Positions 41,159-43,468 of a stretch of 43,468 nt of DNA are shown here, piece after piece. The translations under genes were made by a program, and so were the position numbers. This DNA is from JBNKHH01 sp050290245. GTDB lineage: Bacteria > Pseudomonadota > Alphaproteobacteria > Rhodobacterales > Rhodobacteraceae. The notes beneath the pieces were generated by a model, which was not told the origin of the DNA, ran no database searches, and worked only from the letters and a program-made list of their open reading frames with translations. The first letter of the stretch is position 1; each line of letters starts with the position of its first letter. Location of the stretch: positions 1 through 43,468 of the forward strand of contig JBNKHH010000003.1 in the NCBI GenBank assembly GCA_050290245.1, given 5' to 3'.

Positions 41159-43165
41159 ATGTTCAAAGCCCTGATCACGGCACTTCTCTTGATCGGGTAC
41201 GCATCGGCCACCACTGCGCAGACCAGCGCACAGGTTGCGGCCTATGAACGTGCGACCCAGGCCATGCGCTCGGGCGATTGGACGGCTGCACGCCAAACGG
41301 CCCTCGGTGCAGGAACCGTGGCCCGAGACATCATTGAATGGCACTATCTGCGCGCCGGAAAAGGCAGCTTTGCCGAGGTTCAGGCCTTCCTCGACCGCCG
41401 CGCCAGCTGGCCTGGCCTGAAGCTTCTGCGCCGGAAATCCGAAGACGCAGCCCTGTACGAGGCAAACGCCGACAACGCGCTGGCCTTCTTTGCCCCCGAA
41501 GCACCCCAGACCGGGGCGGGCCTCCGCGCCCTTCTCGCCGCCTACCGTGCCAAGGGGATGGAAGCCGAGGAACAAGCGCTGGCCGTCCATGGCTGGCTCA
41601 CCATGACACTCACTGCATCGGAAGAGGCCGCCATCCTCGCCGAATACGGTTCGCTGCTGAAAGATCACCACCTGGACCGGCTCGACATGCTCCTGTGGCG
41701 CGGCGCCCGTACAAATGCCGAACGCATGTACCCCCGCGTCTCCGCGGGCTGGCAGACACTGGCCAAGGCCCGCCTCGCGCTCCGCGCCAACAAGAAGGGT
41801 GTCGACAACCTGATCGCCGCCGTACCGAAATCGCTCCAGGACGACCCCGGTCTTCTGTTCGAGCGCATGCAATGGCGCGCTCGCAAGGGCCGCAACGACG
41901 ACGCCATCGATCTCATGCTCGCCGCCTCCCCCGACAACCTCGGCCGCCCGGCCTACTGGGCCGGGTGGCGCCGCAGCTTTGCCCGCTCCGAGATGCGCAA
42001 GGGCAATGCAAGACTTGCCTACCGCCTCGCTTCGACTCACGGTCTGACCGAGGGCTCACACTTTGCCGACCTCGAATGGCTCTCCGGGTACCTCGCACTG
42101 CGCTATCAAAAGGACGGCGAAACCGCTCTATCGCACTTCCTGCGTTTCCGCGGCGCCGTCGAAACCCCCATTTCACTGGGCCGCGCCGGCTACTGGGAAG
42201 GCCGCGCCCACGATCTGATCGGCGACGCCGAAAGCGCCCGCCTCGCTTACGCATTCGGGGCCGAATACCAAACCAGCTTTTACGGCCTCCTCGCCGCCGA
42301 ACGTGCGGGCCTGCCGATGGACCCCGATCTGACCGGTGCCACCGCCTATCCTTCGTGGCGTGACGCTCCTTTCGCCAATGCTTCGGTTTTCATCGCCGCG
42401 CGCTATTTCATCGGCGCGGGTGAAACCAACCTGGCCGAGCAATTTCTGCGCCACCTCGCCGAAACCCTGCCCGCCGACCAGATCGGCAGCCTCGGCGACT
42501 TCCTCATCACCCAGAACGAACCCCACCTCGCGGTCATGGTCGGCAAAGAGGCGGCAAACCGTGGCATCGTCATCACCACCGCCTATTACCCGCTCGCCGC
42601 GCTTGGCCAGCCCCACATGCCCGTGCCCCGCGAACTGGCGCTCGCTATCGCCCGCCGCGAAAGCGAATTCGATCCTGTCGTGCAATCCGGCGTCGGCGCG
42701 CGCGGGTTGATGCAGCTCATGCCCGCCACCGCCAAGGCCGTCGCCAAAGACCTGCAAATCCCCTACGACCGCGATCGTCTGACCTCCGACCCGGCCTATA
42801 ACGCGCGGCTCGGCACCGCTTACCTCGACGAGCTGATGGAGATCTTCGACGGCAACATCGTCATGACCGCCGCCGGCTATAACGCGGGCCCCGGCCGCCC
42901 CATACGCTGGATGGCCGACCGCGGAGACCCCCGCCAGGGCGCCGTCGACATCGTCGACTGGATCGAACACATCCCCTTCGACGAAACCCGCAACTATGTC
43001 ATGCGCGTCGCCGAAAGCATCCCCGTCTACCGCGCCCGCCTCGACGGCCAGACCGCGCCGGTGCAGATGACCGCGCTTCTGACGGCGCGTCCGGGGCACC
43101 AGCGGAATGCGATGAAGGGGACCTTCCTGAGGCCGAAGTCGCGGCCGCAGCCGTTGACGGATTAA
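41159..43165 (+). CDS. soluble lytic murein transglycosylase (Slt type)
   Basis: A 668-residue periplasmic enzyme with a signal peptide ending near ATTAQ (about residue 21). A long alpha-helical superhelix (about 25-480) precedes the lysozyme-like domain, where the catalytic glutamate is Glu501 in ARRESEFDPVV, followed by GARGLMQLMPATAK and AGYNAGPGRPIRWM. It cleaves peptidoglycan strands to 1,6-anhydro-muropeptides. The ATG at 41159 sits right before the signal sequence; 14 residues upstream in frame look non-coding. The last 20 residues or so (after MTALLTARPG) go beyond the conserved end of the family. Its TAA is directly followed by the Rhs fragment in the same frame. Confidence 0.94.
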   Translation: MFKALITALLLIGYASATTAQTSAQVAAYERATQAMRSGDWTAARQTALGAGTVARDIIEWHYLRAGKGSFAEVQAFLDRRASWPGLKLLRRKSEDAALYEANADNALAFFAPEAPQTGAGLRALLAAYRAKGMEAEEQALAVHGWLTMTLTASEEAAILAEYGSLLKDHHLDRLDMLLWRGARTNAERMYPRVSAGWQTLAKARLALRANKKGVDNLIAAVPKSLQDDPGLLFERMQWRARKGRNDDAIDLMLAASPDNLGRPAYWAGWRRSFARSEMRKGNARLAYRLASTHGLTEGSHFADLEWLSGYLALRYQKDGETALSHFLRFRGAVETPISLGRAGYWEGRAHDLIGDAESARLAYAFGAEYQTSFYGLLAAERAGLPMDPDLTGATAYPSWRDAPFANASVFIAARYFIGAGETNLAEQFLRHLAETLPADQIGSLGDFLITQNEPHLAVMVGKEAANRGIVITTAYYPLAALGQPHMPVPRELALAIARRESEFDPVVQSGVGARGLMQLMPATAKAVAKDLQIPYDRDRLTSDPAYNARLGTAYLDELMEIFDGNIVMTAAGYNAGPGRPIRWMADRGDPRQGAVDIVDWIEHIPFDETRNYVMRVAESIPVYRARLDGQTAPVQMTALLTARPGHQRNAMKGTFLRPKSRPQPLTD

Positions 43166-43468
43166 GCCGCCACCACCTATCCGCATGGCGATATCCGGCT
43201 GGTCAACGGCACGGCCGAGGCGCTCCACCGCGACCAGCTCGCCTCGCTGCGCGCGATCACCGACGGCTCCGGCGCGCTGATCTCCGAGACCGCCTACCAC
43301 CCCTTCGGGGAGATCGGGTCGGAAAGCACCTCGGTCGGCGTCACCCCCGAAACCAAAGGCTTCATCGGCGAGCGCTATGACGCTGACGCCGGGCTGCAGT
43401 ACCTGAACGCCCGTTACTACGACCCCGAACTCGGCATCTTCATCCAGCCCGACTGGTGGGAGGTCACC
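43166..43468 (+). CDS. Rhs/YD-repeat core fragment, no start, runs off the window
   Basis: Starting right after the transglycosylase stop, 101 codons stay open to the window edge and translate as the end of an Rhs core: HRDQLASLRAITDGSG, TAYHPFGEIGSES, then the hallmark GFIGERYDADAGLQYLNAR, YYDPELGIFIQPDWWEV. This is the Rhs repeat-associated core that precedes the variable toxin tip in Rhs and related polymorphic toxins. No ATG, GTG or TTG lies in frame, and TAA closes the frame upstream, so it is not a normal gene start. It is either an orphan Rhs tip module or a truncated rhs gene. The junction follows the transglycosylase stop exactly. Confidence 0.88.

Noticed and set aside
42173..43300. 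Long minus-strand open frame opposite the transglycosylase end
   Set aside because: Antisense shadow of the Slt gene and Rhs fragment; glycine/arginine-rich with no domain.
1..43468. tRNA, rRNA, CRISPR arrays, insertion sequences or phage genes
   Set aside because: No T-loop consensus, regular spaced repeats, transposase or integrase motif was found on reading the gaps and frames; a dedicated search could still reveal a small RNA.

Overview
The window is ordinary chromosomal DNA from a high-GC alphaproteobacterium, almost certainly Rhodobacterales/Rhodobacteraceae (roseobacter-like). The basis is the 44-residue aa3-type cytochrome c oxidase subunit IV, the GCS2-type gshA, the pyrB / degenerate dihydroorotase pair, the Fe-S-less type-4-like uracil-DNA glycosylase, and a short intergenic motif (consensus near TTTTTGGCAAGATAAAG) that I associate with this family. 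I found no rRNA, tRNA, CRISPR array, insertion sequence or prophage gene. The family-level placement is inference from gene content.

Layout. 1-1990: a 38-residue basic protein between two hairpins, a C-rich stretch with 11-bp tandem repeats, and a divergent LysR regulator / dimeric alpha-beta barrel pair. 1991-4057: a soluble triple-PAS chemoreceptor, converging on a molybdenum-cofactor operon (fdhD-mobA-mobB-moeA, 4054-7282, minus strand). 7341-9118: azlCD, a lipoprotein with a possible permuted NlpC/P60 fold, and oxidase subunit IV. 9228-17102: a fatty-acid/acyl-CoA catabolism block (multifunctional FadJ-type enzyme, NTF2-like protein, thiolase, glutathione transferase, a 70-residue protein, acyl-CoA dehydrogenase, two tandem MerR regulators). 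17208-19482: two tandem PaaI-type thioesterases translationally coupled to a MATE exporter. 19508-21227: DUF952-pyrD-arsC with 4-nt overlaps.

21285-25896: a secreted 5'-nucleotidase with a candidate PHO box and a strong terminator, the PA2779/PA2778 pair, YqgE, and a DsbD-N-like periplasmic protein. 25956-30850: an RND efflux permease and its adaptor. 30940-36712: a long minus-strand series, pyrB - membrane-anchored hypothetical - inactive PyrC-like protein - plsY - hypothetical - UDG - LysE exporter - moaB. 37008-41026: a frameshifted DCC-type (DUF393) remnant, gshA, a membrane hypothetical, GNAT and dapA. 41159-43165: a soluble lytic transglycosylase. 43166-43468: a fragment of an Rhs/YD-repeat core, in frame to the window edge but with no start codon.

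Themes. Mo-cofactor maturation (moeA, mobA, mobB, fdhD, moaB) points to bis-MGD enzymes such as formate dehydrogenase. Beta-oxidation enzymes sit with GST and MerR control. Pyrimidine synthesis is represented by pyrB, its pseudo-DHOase partner and pyrD. The most unusual element is the start-less Rhs core piece at the right edge. It looks like an orphan Rhs module or a broken rhs gene, and its variable toxin tip should lie just outside the window.
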